DNA of 64,000 nucleotides, from the NCBI RefSeq assembly GCF_000444995.1, contig NC_022050.1, forward strand, positions 124,001 through 188,000. The letters run 5' to 3'. The notes beneath the pieces were generated by a model that was given only the letters and a program-made list of their open reading frames with translations, was not told the DNA's origin and searched no databases. The stretch is from Paracoccus aminophilus JCM 7686. GTDB lineage: Bacteria; Pseudomonadota; Alphaproteobacteria; Rhodobacterales; Rhodobacteraceae. This document shows positions 32,477-41,819 of this stretch, in pieces; within the stretch, counting starts at the first letter, position 1, and every line of letters begins with the position of its first letter. The translations under genes and the position numbers were made by a program.

Positions 32477-35359
32477 ATGGCGCATCGTACTATCCTCACC
32501 GAGCGTCAGCGCTCAGTACTTTTTGATCTTCCGATCGATGAAACGGCGATGTTGCGCCACTACATCCTTGCGGACGACGATCTGGAAATCATCCGCGCCC
32601 GCCGCCGCCCCCACAATCGTTTTGGGTTTGCTCTCCAGCTTTGCGCATTGCGCTATCCCGGTCGGTTGTTGACCCCGGGCGAGGTCATTCCAATGGAGAT
32701 CACGCGCTTCCTGGCTGCACAGCTTGGGCTGAAGTCAGACGATCTGGCTGGATATGCAAGCCGCGAAGAAACGCGTCATGAACATCTGGCGGCCCTGCGG
32801 GATCTCTATAGCTACAAGATGTTCACTGGCCGAGGATCGCGCGACCTGAAGGCCTGGCTGGAGAGAACAGCCGAAACTGCCCGGTCGAACGAGGACTTGG
32901 CGCGGCGTTTCGTGGAACAATGCCGGGCGACCCAGACCATTCTCCCAGGGATCACGGTTATCGAACGCCTTTGCGCGGATGCACTCGTTGCTGCAGAGCG
33001 ACGGATCGACGCTCGGATTGCCGACCGGCTGGATGATGAGATGTGCAGCCGACTTGACGCCTTGCTGACGGAAATGGCGGACGGTTCTGTCACCCGCTTT
33101 GTCTGGCTGCGCCAGTTTGAGGTGGGCCAGAACTCGGCCGACATGAACCGGCTGCTCGGCCGGTTGGAATTCTTGCAGACCATGGCCGTGGACCGAACCG
33201 TCCTGTCGGGTGTGCCGCCCCACCGTATCGCGCGCCTCCGACGGCAAGGTGAACGTTACTTCGCCGGAGATCTGCGGGATATCTCCGGCGACCGCCGCCT
33301 TGCCATCCTCGCGGTCTGCGCTCTGGAATGGCGCAGTGCCATTGCCGATGCCGTGGTCGAAAGCCATGACCGGATTGTGGGGAAGACGTGGCGCGAGGCG
33401 AAACGCGTATGCGATGCTCGGGCAGATGACGCCAAGGCTGCTTTGAAAGACACCTTGCAGGGCTTCTCAAATTTTGGATCAGCTCTGCTGGAAGCACATG
33501 AAGATCAGGCCTCCCTGATCGAGGCCATTCAAAACGCCGGAGGCTGGTCATCGCTGAGGGGGCTTGTTTCCACCGCCGCCCAACTGACCGACACATTGGC
33601 GGCTGATCCACTGGCACATGTTGTTCACGGGTATCATCGCTTCCGACGCTATGCGCCGCGCATGCTCCGGGCGCTCGATATTCAGGCGGCCCCGGTGGCC
33701 GAACCGTTGCTTGCCGCCGCCGACATCGTCGCGGGTACGGAAACGACAACTACCCGGCCACTGACCTTTCTGCGCCGGGCTTCGAAATGGCATCGACACT
33801 TGAATCACGACGATGGGAACCGGCTTTGGGAGGTGGCGGTCCTGTGCCACCTACGCGACGCATTCCGTGCCGGCGACATCTGGCTCGCACATTCCCGCCG
33901 GTATGGTGATCTCAAGGACGCGCTGGTTCCGACGGAAGTTGCCAGGGCCACGCCAAAACTGGCCATGCCGTTTGAACCGGAGCTCTGGCTCGCGGATCGA
34001 AAATCTCGCCTAGCAGATGGCTTGGAACGACTGGCCCGCGCCGCCAGGGCGGGTGCCATTCCGGGAGGTTCTATCGAAGATGGCGTGCTCAAGATCGACC
34101 GTCTGACGGCCGCTGTCCCCGAAGAGGCCGATGCCATGGTGCTCGATCTCTACAACCGCCTGCCAGAGATCAGGATCACAGACCTCCTGCTCGAAGTGGA
34201 TGACGAGATCGGCTTTACCGAGGCCTTCACCCATCTGCGCACCGGCGTTCCATGCAAAGACAGGGTCGGCATGTTGAACGTGCTGCTGGCTGAGGGGCTG
34301 AACCTTGGCCTCAGCAAAATGGCTGGGGCCACGAACACCCATGATTATTTCCAGCTCTCGCGCTTGTCGCGCTGGCATGTGGAAAGCGAGGCGATGGCAC
34401 GCGCCTTGGCCATGGTGATCGAAGGTCAATCTGCCTTGCCGATGGCCCGGTTTTGGGGCGCAGGGCAGACCGCTTCGAGCGACGGGCAATTCTTCCCGAC
34501 CACGCGCCAGGGCGAGGCGATGAACCTGATCAACGCCAAATACGGCCATGAACCCGGTCTGAAAGCCTATACCCATGTCTCTGACCAGTTCGGCCCTTTC
34601 GCCACCCAGACCATCCCGGCCACGGTGAACGAGGCCCCTTACATCCTGGACGGCCTGTTGATGACAGACGCAGGTCAGAAAATCCGCGAACAGTATGCCG
34701 ACACGGGCGGCTTTACCGACCACGTCTTCGCCGTCACTGCCCTTCTGGGCTTTCAGTTCATCCCCCGCATCCGGGATCTGCCATCCAAGCGCCTCTACCT
34801 CTTCAATCCGGCATCCTGCCCGAAAGAATTGAAGGGGTTGATCGGCGGCAAGGTCAGGGAACCTGTCATCAGCTCGAACTGGCCCGACATCCTACGCGCA
34901 GCGGCCACCATGGTGGCGGGCGCGATGCCGCCAAGCCAACTCTTGCGAAAATTCGCTGCATATCCCCGACAGCATGAACTTGCGGTCGCATTGCGCGAAA
35001 TCGGCCGGATCGAACGGACGCTGTTCATCATCGATTGGCTGCTGGATGCCGACATGCAACGCCGTGCCCAAATCGGCCTGAATAAGGGCGAAGCGCATCA
35101 TGCGCTGAAAAACGCCCTGCGCATAGGGCGCCAAGGTGAAATCCGTGATCGAACAGCCCAAGGCCAGCACTTCCGAATGGCCGGGCTGAACCTCCTCGCC
35201 GCCATCATCATTTACTGGAACACCAGACATCTCGGTCACGCTGTCGATAGTCGCCGCAGTGATGGTTTGGACTGCTCAGCAAACCTTCTGGCGCATATTT
35301 CACCCCTCGGGTGGGCGCACATCCTTCTCACCGGTGAATACAGGTGGCCCAAAAGATGA
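32477..35359 (+). CDS. tnpA: TnpA Tn3-family transposase, copy 1
   Basis: A 960-residue Tn3-family transposase. The N-terminal region begins AHRTILTERQRSVLFDLPID (DUF4158-type). The C-terminal DDE catalytic domain includes THVSDQFGPFATQTIPATV (first Asp) and YADTGGFTDHVFAVTALLGF (second Asp). Full length with no frameshift, so probably active or recently so. Identical to the copy at 51756-54638 at the protein level. Confidence 0.95.
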   Translation: MAHRTILTERQRSVLFDLPIDETAMLRHYILADDDLEIIRARRRPHNRFGFALQLCALRYPGRLLTPGEVIPMEITRFLAAQLGLKSDDLAGYASREETRHEHLAALRDLYSYKMFTGRGSRDLKAWLERTAETARSNEDLARRFVEQCRATQTILPGITVIERLCADALVAAERRIDARIADRLDDEMCSRLDALLTEMADGSVTRFVWLRQFEVGQNSADMNRLLGRLEFLQTMAVDRTVLSGVPPHRIARLRRQGERYFAGDLRDISGDRRLAILAVCALEWRSAIADAVVESHDRIVGKTWREAKRVCDARADDAKAALKDTLQGFSNFGSALLEAHEDQASLIEAIQNAGGWSSLRGLVSTAAQLTDTLAADPLAHVVHGYHRFRRYAPRMLRALDIQAAPVAEPLLAAADIVAGTETTTTRPLTFLRRASKWHRHLNHDDGNRLWEVAVLCHLRDAFRAGDIWLAHSRRYGDLKDALVPTEVARATPKLAMPFEPELWLADRKSRLADGLERLARAARAGAIPGGSIEDGVLKIDRLTAAVPEEADAMVLDLYNRLPEIRITDLLLEVDDEIGFTEAFTHLRTGVPCKDRVGMLNVLLAEGLNLGLSKMAGATNTHDYFQLSRLSRWHVESEAMARALAMVIEGQSALPMARFWGAGQTASSDGQFFPTTRQGEAMNLINAKYGHEPGLKAYTHVSDQFGPFATQTIPATVNEAPYILDGLLMTDAGQKIREQYADTGGFTDHVFAVTALLGFQFIPRIRDLPSKRLYLFNPASCPKELKGLIGGKVREPVISSNWPDILRAAATMVAGAMPPSQLLRKFAAYPRQHELAVALREIGRIERTLFIIDWLLDADMQRRAQIGLNKGEAHHALKNALRIGRQGEIRDRTAQGQHFRMAGLNLLAAIIIYWNTRHLGHAVDSRRSDGLDCSANLLAHISPLGWAHILLTGEYRWPKR

Positions 35360-35368
35360 CCAAACGGC

Positions 35369-35406
35369 CTTAGCGTAGGATTCTGCACTCTCCGGCATCA
35401 GACCCC
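35369..35406 (-). repeat. Tn3-type 38-bp terminal inverted repeat, right end of copy 1
   Basis: Exact reverse complement of 31712-31749. The next bases outward are AGGAG, inside an IS6-type transposase fragment. Confidence 0.95.
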
Positions 35407-35469
35407 AGGAGACGGCGTAACGGACATAGAAGTACACCGCGTACAGGATCACCGACTTCGGATAATGCA
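35407..35469 (-). pseudogene. IS6-family transposase, N-terminal fragment
   Basis: The minus frame reads HYPKSVILYAVYFYVRYAVS, the highly conserved start of IS6-type transposases. It is cut on one side by the Tn3 copy 1 end and on the other by the IS903-like element. No further IS6 sequence is seen in the window. Confidence 0.8.
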
Positions 35470-36519
35470 GGCTTTGTTGCGCTATCCCTCGGGTCGGCGG
35501 TTCATGTTTGTGAGTCAGCGGGTTAGATTGACCGTATGAGCAAGCCTGTCCCCCTTTTCCGCACGACGAACTGGTCCAGCTACAGTCAGGCTCTGAAGCG
35601 TCGCGGCTCCCTGATGGTGTGGTTTGACCCGGAGATGGCATGGTTTGCGGTGCCGAGCGGCAAGGCGGGTCATCCTGAGAGGTTTTCGGCAGCGGCCATA
35701 CAATTCTGCCTGTCGATCAAGGTGCTGTTCGGGCTGCCGCTGCGGCAGACGACTGGGTTTGTGGAGAGCCTTCTTGCTCTGAGCGGGTTTGACTGGCCGG
35801 TGCCGGATTACACGACGCTCTGTCGCAGGCAGAAGCACCTGAAGGTGCAGATCCCATATCGTGCGGCGTCCGGGCCGCTGCATCTGCTGGTGGACAGCAC
35901 CGGGATCAAGTTCTCAGGGGAAGGCGAGTGGCAGGTTCGTAAACATGGAGCCAGCCGCCGCAGGCAATGGCGCAAGATCCACATAGGTATCGACGCTGAT
36001 ACGCTGGAAGTGCGAGCCGTCGAGATGACCAGCAACCGTATCGGCGATGCGCCCGTTCTGCCCGACTTGCTGGCGCAGATCCCGATGCAAGAGCGGATCG
36101 GCAGCGTCACCGCCGACGGCATCTATGACACCAAAGGGTGTCACACCGCCATCGCAGCCCGAGGTGCCGATGCGATCATACCTCCGCGACGAAATGCCAG
36201 GGACTGGAAGGGCCATGATCCCGGCCTGCAGGCGCGAAATGAGGCGCTACGTGCCTGCAAACGGTTCGGTCGGGCGAACTGGAAGAAATGGTCCGGATAT
36301 CACCGACGAAGTCGCGTCGAGGCCAAGATGCGATGCCTCAAACTTCTGGGCGAGCGCATCATGGCCAGAGACTTCGACAGGCAGGATGCAGAGGTTCAAA
36401 TCCGCATCGCACTCATGAACCGCTTCACTTCACTCGGCACGCCCGAGACCTTCCGCATGCACTGAAGATATCTGGGAAAGGGATACGTGCGGCCTCGAGC
36501 CGAGTAGCGCAACAAAGCC
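35470..36519 (+). mobile_element. IS5-family (IS903-group) insertion sequence, 1,050 bp
   Basis: Bounded by perfect 15-bp inverted repeats GGCTTTGTTGCGCTA at 35470-35484 and 36505-36519. The GGCTTTGTTG start is typical of IS903. It carries one transposase gene. The 9-bp flanks (GATAATGCA and TCTCCGATG) do not match, so no target duplication is seen; one flank may have been lost in later rearrangement. Confidence 0.9.
35536..36465 (+). CDS. IS5/IS903-type DDE transposase
   Basis: A 309-residue transposase. The DDE residues are in HLLVDSTGIKFSGEGEW, SVTADGIYDTKGCH and RRSRVEAKMRCLKLLGER. The spacing and the final RIALMNRFTSLG fit the IS903 group. Intact reading frame within an element with perfect ends. 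Confidence 0.92.
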   Translation: MSKPVPLFRTTNWSSYSQALKRRGSLMVWFDPEMAWFAVPSGKAGHPERFSAAAIQFCLSIKVLFGLPLRQTTGFVESLLALSGFDWPVPDYTTLCRRQKHLKVQIPYRAASGPLHLLVDSTGIKFSGEGEWQVRKHGASRRRQWRKIHIGIDADTLEVRAVEMTSNRIGDAPVLPDLLAQIPMQERIGSVTADGIYDTKGCHTAIAARGADAIIPPRRNARDWKGHDPGLQARNEALRACKRFGRANWKKWSGYHRRSRVEAKMRCLKLLGERIMARDFDRQDAEVQIRIALMNRFTSLGTPETFRMH

Positions 36520-36632
36520 TCTCCGATGCAATGGCGGCGTTGGGGCTGAATTTGGGTTGCGTCGGCATTCCCAGATAGTCCTATTTGCTCGACACTTCCT
36601 CAGGTCGCTGCATCATGCCCATTTGCATTCAG

Positions 36633-36917
36633 CTAGCGTCCAACGGATGCGATTGTGTCGAACGACAATTCTATCGGCTTAGCGTGCGGGACCAGTGCAT
36701 TCGGTTGGGCGCAAAGAAGGCGTATCACGCCTGAATGCGTTACGACTAAGGGTGTTGCACCCGCGAGATACGGCAAGACTTTCGCGACACGCGAACGAAA
36801 CGCTTCGATTGTCTCGCCCCCCTCGGGATCTTGCAATCTGTCGCGCTCTGATTTCGGGCGTCCCTCGAGGACACCCCAGTGCCGCTCAGAGAGGCCCATT
36901 AACGGCATAACCCGCAA
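36633..36917 (-). pseudogene. Histidine-phosphatase (phosphoglycerate mutase-like) C-terminal fragment
   Basis: The 94-residue frame reads GLSERHWGVLEGRPKSERDR then GETIEAFRSRVAKVLPYLAG and PLVVTHSGVIRLL. These are the middle and C-terminal motifs of the histidine phosphatase family, including the second catalytic His (VTHSG). The N-terminal RHG motif is absent, so it is a truncated gene beside the IS903-like element. Probably not functional. Confidence 0.65.
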
Positions 36918-37237
36918 ACCATCCGTTCAAGGGGCGGCCAGAAGGCCGTCAAAGGTCAGATTAATTTGGCGGAGGGCCGCCATATCGATGGTTCTGCCGT
37001 GATCGGTGGTCTGGCCCAATGGGCCAGAAAGGTTGCCGGACAAACAAACCATCCAGAACCGCCGCTTGAAGCATCAGCGTCAAGCAGCATAACCTGAAAC
37101 CGATGAGCCCAAGCCACCCGCTACAGAACTAGGCCGCCTGTTCCAAATCATTCGATGACGGACAGAGTAGCTTAAATTCGGCAAGATCTTGTCCAAGAGA
37201 TGTGGTGTAGCTCATCAACTCCGGATCCTGAGCGGTG
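36918..37237. other. Region with an unidentified coding-like fragment and a perfect hairpin
   Basis: A plus-strand open frame of about 58 codons ends at 37097; part reads DGSAVIGGLAQWARKVAGQ and looks protein-like, but has no start and I cannot assign it. It contains a perfect 8-bp hairpin TCTGGCCC-AAT-GGGCCAGA at 37010-37028. Nothing else recognisable here. Confidence 0.3.
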
Positions 37238-37705
37238 TCACTCGCCACAATTTATCCGCAAGCTGGCATCCCCAATGATGCGCCAGCCAACTTCGTCGAC
37301 AAGAGTGATGTGCGGTACTGATATGAACTCTCCTGAAGTCTCAACGGTGAACGGTTCTGACACATGCTGTCCCGCCTGCAATTGTCGATCCGAAGAGTCA
37401 AATGGTCCTTCTGATCCTATACTGATGGTCATTGAGTTTCCGGTGGAAGATAACTCAAAGTAGAAATTCTCACCGTCAGGTGCCGTCCCGGGGCCCATGA
37501 TTTCGATATCCTCGAAGTTGTCCTCAAGAAAGATGCCACAAACGGTCGTCGTAAACTCATATGTACCGACGGGCGATTCAAGCACGCCTGTTTTACCGGG
37601 AGGTAAATCATCCAGTATCGGCGTTTCAGCAAAAACACTGCCAGCGACATGTAGCCCGATAAAGACAGTCAGAATTACAAGGCCAGGCGAAGGCGCGTTA
37701 CGCAT
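37238..37705 (-). CDS. Hypothetical secreted protein
   Basis: A 155-residue protein with a likely signal peptide (hydrophobic stretch ending GSVFAE near residue 27). The mature part is acidic and rich in Gly, Thr and Ser, with two cysteines, one at the C-terminus (INCGE). No family recognised. It lies about 40 bp after the SH3-type gene on the same strand, so it may be the last gene of the VWA operon. Codon use looks consistent with its neighbours. Confidence 0.5.
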   Translation of the reverse strand: MRNAPSPGLVILTVFIGLHVAGSVFAETPILDDLPPGKTGVLESPVGTYEFTTTVCGIFLEDNFEDIEIMGPGTAPDGENFYFELSSTGNSMTISIGSEGPFDSSDRQLQAGQHVSEPFTVETSGEFISVPHITLVDEVGWRIIGDASLRINCGE

Positions 37706-37747
37706 GTTTGGTTTGATGCCTCCAGTTGGCGCTTCTGTTCGCCGATT

Positions 37748-38566
37748 TCATGGATAGGACCAGCCATCATGTTCGACCCGGAAAATGCGTAAGGGCGCGT
37801 TCTGGCGCGTTGTGTCCGGACGGATATAGTAAACAACGCGTTGATTTCGGCCAAAGTTGGTGAAATCGACGTTGATGGTGATCATGCCGCGCAGCATGGG
37901 GGTGTCGGGATCAGGTGTCGGCTCTCCGATTGTGCCGTTGAAATCCTGCGCGCCGTAAATCGGATGTGCGCCGATCCGACCTGACGCAAACAGGGCCACG
38001 ATATCGCTGGTAAAATAATGATTTGCCACGTCAGTGTCCAACACACTGGGCAGATTGCTGTTCTCGGACTGAAACTGACGTTCGTAGAGTTCACGCACCA
38101 GATCCACGGCCTGCGCGACCGGATCGAGCCCCGCTTGCGCGGTATAGGGTTCATGCTCGGGTTGCGGCGATGTTTCCGCAGCGGGTGCATATGTCTCGAC
38201 TCCATCTGGGGTGATGAAGCGCTGCGCCACCCATCCGGCCTTGCTCATTGTCGCATCGCGCATCAGACACCAGCGCGCTGGCAAGGCTTCGATCTGGGCC
38301 TGGCTCATGCGGTGGTAATATTCTGCCGTGTAGAAAGGCACACAGGTCACCTGCTGCAATCCCCGCTCATTGTGACCAAAACTGTCGATCACCGGATAGC
38401 TCGTACCCGGCCCCATGCGGGCATTCAGGTGATCATTGGCCGAAACCCCGGTGACGCGCCAGGCGTCAGGGCCATGGCCGTCGATTTCAGCTACAGCAGT
38501 TACGGCTGTAAGTGTCAAAAGAACCGATGCGACGAAGACGGTTGAACGGGCCTCTGGGGTTGTCAT
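37748..38566 (-). CDS. Periplasmic SH3b-domain protein of unknown function
   Basis: A 272-residue protein with a signal peptide (to about residue 27). Residues 35-65 look like a bacterial SH3 domain: VSANDHLNARMGPGTSYPVI. Further on are two cysteines and a C-terminal domain of about 130 residues ending in IFRVEHDGWSYP that I do not recognise. Its start overlaps the VWA gene stop (ATGA), so the two are translationally coupled. Probably periplasmic and possibly wall-binding. Confidence 0.65.
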   Translation of the reverse strand: MTTPEARSTVFVASVLLTLTAVTAVAEIDGHGPDAWRVTGVSANDHLNARMGPGTSYPVIDSFGHNERGLQQVTCVPFYTAEYYHRMSQAQIEALPARWCLMRDATMSKAGWVAQRFITPDGVETYAPAAETSPQPEHEPYTAQAGLDPVAQAVDLVRELYERQFQSENSNLPSVLDTDVANHYFTSDIVALFASGRIGAHPIYGAQDFNGTIGEPTPDPDTPMLRGMITINVDFTNFGRNQRVVYYIRPDTTRQNAPLRIFRVEHDGWSYP

Positions 38567-40851
38567 GGCTGTACCTCGATGATTGATCGGCCAAGCACTT
38601 TTCTGTCAGTCAGGTCAAGAAAGCGCAGTTCATAGGTTCCGGGGCTGTCCGGCAGGGTCAGGTCAAGACTATTGCCTTCCACAGAGCTCGTAGCGCTGAT
38701 CCAGCTGAAGTCGGCCTGATCGGCGCGCGCCAGCGCCACGCGCTGATCACGGCCGTCCTGGCTGGCGGTCCAGGTGACGGTGATTGTCTCGCCCGGTTTG
38801 GCGGTGGCGGGTGCCACAAGCCCCGCCCCATCGTCCAGCGCCGCATCTGCGGCCAGCACCTCAAACGGATGGCGCGCCATGACCCGGTTATCGATATCCA
38901 GGTGATAGCGGATTTCGTAAGCGCCCGGCTCTGTCGGCGCAGTCATCTTGACCTGCGTTGCGCTGTCGATCCGGCGATAATCGCCATATTCGCCCTCCGC
39001 AGTCCCGACCGGCACGATGGTGACATAGTCGCGCGGGTGGATCGCGCCGGTCCAGCTGATGGTCAAATCGCTGCTGGCCCGTAGACGATCCGGGCCGCTG
39101 ACGGTGACGTTCCCCTCGACCACCTCGATCGGAGTGCGGGCCAGAACACGGCCAATCTGCTCCATCTGCAACCGAACCTCATAGAGGCCGGGCTCGGCGG
39201 GCGCGCGCAGACGACCCTCGGTCTGGCCTTCCATGCGGTCATAATCGGTATAGGCGCCATCCTCGGCGCCCATCGGCACGATGGTGACATAATCGCGCGG
39301 ATGCAGACCATCAGCTTCCCAGGTCACGGTGAAGGCCGATCCGACCGCAACCTGCGCCGGGGCCGAAACAGTGACGGCGGCGTCAATCACCTCGACCGCG
39401 GTTGTCGCAAGCACCAACGAACCGCGCCCCTCGGTCTGAAGCCGCACCTCGTAAAGGCCCGGCTCGGCCGGGGCGCGCAGGCGGCCCTCGGACCGGCCTT
39501 CGAGGCGGTCGTAATTGGTATAGACGCCGGCCTCGGCGCCCGCAGGCACGATGGTGACATAGTCGCGCGGGTTCACATCGCCCTCGATGGTCCATGACAC
39601 CGGGACAGCCGCGCCGACCACCACCTGCGCCGGGGCGGTCACGGTGACCGTGGGCAAGGGCGCCGCGGGCGTCTCGAACACCATGACATGGGTCAGGGCC
39701 TCACCCGCCGCCAGATCGAGATCCACGCTTTGCGCGCGTTCCAGAGCGGTATGATGGCCGGTGATGGTCCAGCCGCCGGGGCGAACCTCCATCACGCCGG
39801 GATTGCCGTCGAATTCAAAGCTGTCGCCGTCGCGGCTGAACTCCCAGGTGAATGGCGTGTCGATCAGCGGGCCGTCGGCGCTGTCCATCACCGCGCGCAG
39901 GGTCAGTTCGGCCAGCGCAGGTGCTGCGGGCGGGAACATCACATGCAGATTGCGCGGGCCTTCAGGGCCGAATGTGCCTTCGGTCTGGACCGGCTGGTCC
40001 CAGGCATCGGCGGTGACGGTCACCACATAATCACCAAAGGGCAGATCGAGCGTCAGCGGGTTGCCGGTGGCCTCGCTCACGAAGCTGAACTCATTGTCCG
40101 AGATCTGCCAAAACACCTCGCCCGCGACCAGCGGGGCGGAAGGCGGCTCATTCGGCCAGAAGAACACAGGCTCTGGCCCCATCCGCTCGGGGCTTTGATG
40201 GGCGGTGAAGGTGAAGGGGCCAGCGGTCGGCGCGGCGACCTGTTCCAGCGCCGCAGTCAGCTCTGCGGCATTGTCGGCGGTGAGGAAGCGGCCGCCGGTC
40301 TCTTCGGCGATGCATTGCATTTGCATCAGCGCCTCGGCCTCGCCCTTGACGTCAAAGCCGATGACATGGGCGGTGAAATCAACGCCTGCTTCATTCAGCG
40401 CGCGGGCGGCGGCGCAGGGGTCGGGGTTGCAGGTCTCGATCCCGTCCGAGATCAGGATCACGGTCGCCGCCTGTTCGGTATGGCGCAGCGCCTGCGCGGC
40501 GGCGATCACGGCATCAGTCATCGGCGTCATGCCGCGCGGGTTCAGCTCGTCGACAATCCGGGCAATCTCCGCCCCGGTGCCGGGGGCGGGGTCTATCATC
40601 GTCTGGATGTCGGAACATTGCCCGCGCTCGCGGTGGCCATAGGTGACAAGGCCAAGGTTCTGATCCGCCGGGAAGGTGCCGACAAAATCGCGCACCACAT
40701 CACGCGCGATGGTGATCTTGTTCACCCCGTCGATCTGCCCCCACATTGAGCCGGAGGCATCGAGGACGAGGATGGTGTTTGGGCGCTCTTGCGCCATCGC
40801 GGGCAGCGCCAACCCGAGGGCGAGCGTGGCGGCGGTCAGCCAGGATTTCAT
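38563..40851 (-). CDS. Secreted von Willebrand A-domain protein with tandem Ig-like repeats
   Basis: A 762-residue exported protein. The signal peptide ends PAMAQ (residue 21). The VWA domain follows directly, with an intact MIDAS motif LVLDASGSMWG (D31, S33, S35). The C-terminal half has four tandem units of about 85 residues. Three share HPRDYVTIVP (NPRDYVTIVP in the first) followed by a Tyr-rich strand and LRAPAEPGLYEVRL; the fourth is divergent. The gene overlaps both neighbours. A metal-dependent adhesion or assembly role is likely; partner unknown. Confidence 0.8.
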   Translation of the reverse strand: MKSWLTAATLALGLALPAMAQERPNTILVLDASGSMWGQIDGVNKITIARDVVRDFVGTFPADQNLGLVTYGHRERGQCSDIQTMIDPAPGTGAEIARIVDELNPRGMTPMTDAVIAAAQALRHTEQAATVILISDGIETCNPDPCAAARALNEAGVDFTAHVIGFDVKGEAEALMQMQCIAEETGGRFLTADNAAELTAALEQVAAPTAGPFTFTAHQSPERMGPEPVFFWPNEPPSAPLVAGEVFWQISDNEFSFVSEATGNPLTLDLPFGDYVVTVTADAWDQPVQTEGTFGPEGPRNLHVMFPPAAPALAELTLRAVMDSADGPLIDTPFTWEFSRDGDSFEFDGNPGVMEVRPGGWTITGHHTALERAQSVDLDLAAGEALTHVMVFETPAAPLPTVTVTAPAQVVVGAAVPVSWTIEGDVNPRDYVTIVPAGAEAGVYTNYDRLEGRSEGRLRAPAEPGLYEVRLQTEGRGSLVLATTAVEVIDAAVTVSAPAQVAVGSAFTVTWEADGLHPRDYVTIVPMGAEDGAYTDYDRMEGQTEGRLRAPAEPGLYEVRLQMEQIGRVLARTPIEVVEGNVTVSGPDRLRASSDLTISWTGAIHPRDYVTIVPVGTAEGEYGDYRRIDSATQVKMTAPTEPGAYEIRYHLDIDNRVMARHPFEVLAADAALDDGAGLVAPATAKPGETITVTWTASQDGRDQRVALARADQADFSWISATSSVEGNSLDLTLPDSPGTYELRFLDLTDRKVLGRSIIEVQP

Positions 40852-41819
40852 TGGGGGGCTCCTTTCGGTGCGCGGGCAAAACGGGTGCTGACACGCTCTT
40901 TCAATTTGCGGAAATGCGAGGAGATCTGTTCAAGCCGGGCATCCCATTCCGGGTCCGGGGTCTGCCCATCGGTGGCCTTGACCCAGACCTGCAACAGGCA
41001 GGCCACCGCAAAGGGCTCAAGGAAAGCGGCCTTCACGCTCCAGGCGAACAGCAGCGCAAAGACGAAACCGCCCGCAGACCAGGCGCCGGGCATGGCGTAG
41101 ACCAGCGCGGCGGCCGGGGCGAGCATGACGAGGAACACAATCGCCGCCAGCCCATAGGTGAACAGCGTCAGCCAGGCGGCATTCTTCAGCATGACCTTCC
41201 AGTTCTGGCCATAAAGCACCAGCGCCTCGCGCGCCGATCCCCAGGCATCGGTCGAGCCGGTGCGGATTGCATGGGCCAGGATGATTTCATCGACAAAGCC
41301 GACCGCCACCCGCAAAAATGCCTGCACCACGCCCATCAGCTGTTTCACATAGGGGATGGGCAGGATGCCGAGGATGCCACGCACCAACCCGGTGACGGCG
41401 CGGATCACGCCCTTGACCAGCTGGTCCAGCGCAAACAGCAGCGAGGCCTGACCGAACCGCTCTTTCACGACCGCTGTCGCATGGGCGATCTGGCCGCGTC
41501 CTTCGGGCAGAGGCTTGCCGCCCATAAGCTCGACCATAACGGCGATATGCCCGGCCTTGACGATATAGAGGATGTACTCGCGCACCCAATACATCACCGC
41601 CCCGGTGATGCCGAAACCGATCATCCCGCCCCAGGCCATGCTCTGGGCGCGGAAATCATCGTCGCCAAAGGCACCGACGCCCCAGCCGATCCCGACCCCG
41701 GTTCCGGTTGCCAGCATATAGGCCAGCGTGATCCCGAAATAGACGCCGGCGCGCAGCAGAACAAAGGGCAGCGTGCGCACCATCAGGCCGATGGCCTGAC
41801 CAATACTGAAATCCCACAT
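40848..41819 (-). CDS. Polytopic membrane protein of unknown function, VWA operon
   Basis: A 323-residue protein with about six hydrophobic helices, many glycine-rich (GTGVGIGWGVGAFG), and a charged C-terminal tail (SSHFRKLKERVSTRFARAPK). I do not recognise the family. It is the first gene of the minus-strand operon, its stop overlapping the VWA gene start by 4 bp. It is divergent from the molybdopterin-domain/kinase/regulator genes, with about 105 bp between. Could be the inner-membrane partner of the VWA protein. Confidence 0.6.
   Translation of the reverse strand: MWDFSIGQAIGLMVRTLPFVLLRAGVYFGITLAYMLATGTGVGIGWGVGAFGDDDFRAQSMAWGGMIGFGITGAVMYWVREYILYIVKAGHIAVMVELMGGKPLPEGRGQIAHATAVVKERFGQASLLFALDQLVKGVIRAVTGLVRGILGILPIPYVKQLMGVVQAFLRVAVGFVDEIILAHAIRTGSTDAWGSAREALVLYGQNWKVMLKNAAWLTLFTYGLAAIVFLVMLAPAAALVYAMPGAWSAGGFVFALLFAWSVKAAFLEPFAVACLLQVWVKATDGQTPDPEWDARLEQISSHFRKLKERVSTRFARAPKGAPQ

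Larger units (their letters stand above)
31712..35406 (+). mobile_element. Tn3-family transposon, copy 1 (3,695 bp)
   Basis: A complete element bounded by 38-bp inverted repeats (31712-31749 and 35369-35406) that start GGGGTCTGA and end CTAAG, close to the Tn3 repeat ends. It carries tnpR (minus) and tnpA (plus) in divergent arrangement and no passenger gene. Copy 2 at 51709-55403 has the same length and identical encoded proteins, in opposite orientation. Left flank: nqrC 5' part. Right flank: an IS6 transposase fragment. The flanks do not match each other, so this copy is a recombinant junction. Confidence 0.95.

Noticed and set aside
38800..39640. Tandem repeats considered as a CRISPR or DNA repeat array
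   Set aside because: The units are about 85 codons long and in frame, and encode Ig-like protein repeats. No short repeat-spacer pattern exists anywhere in the window.
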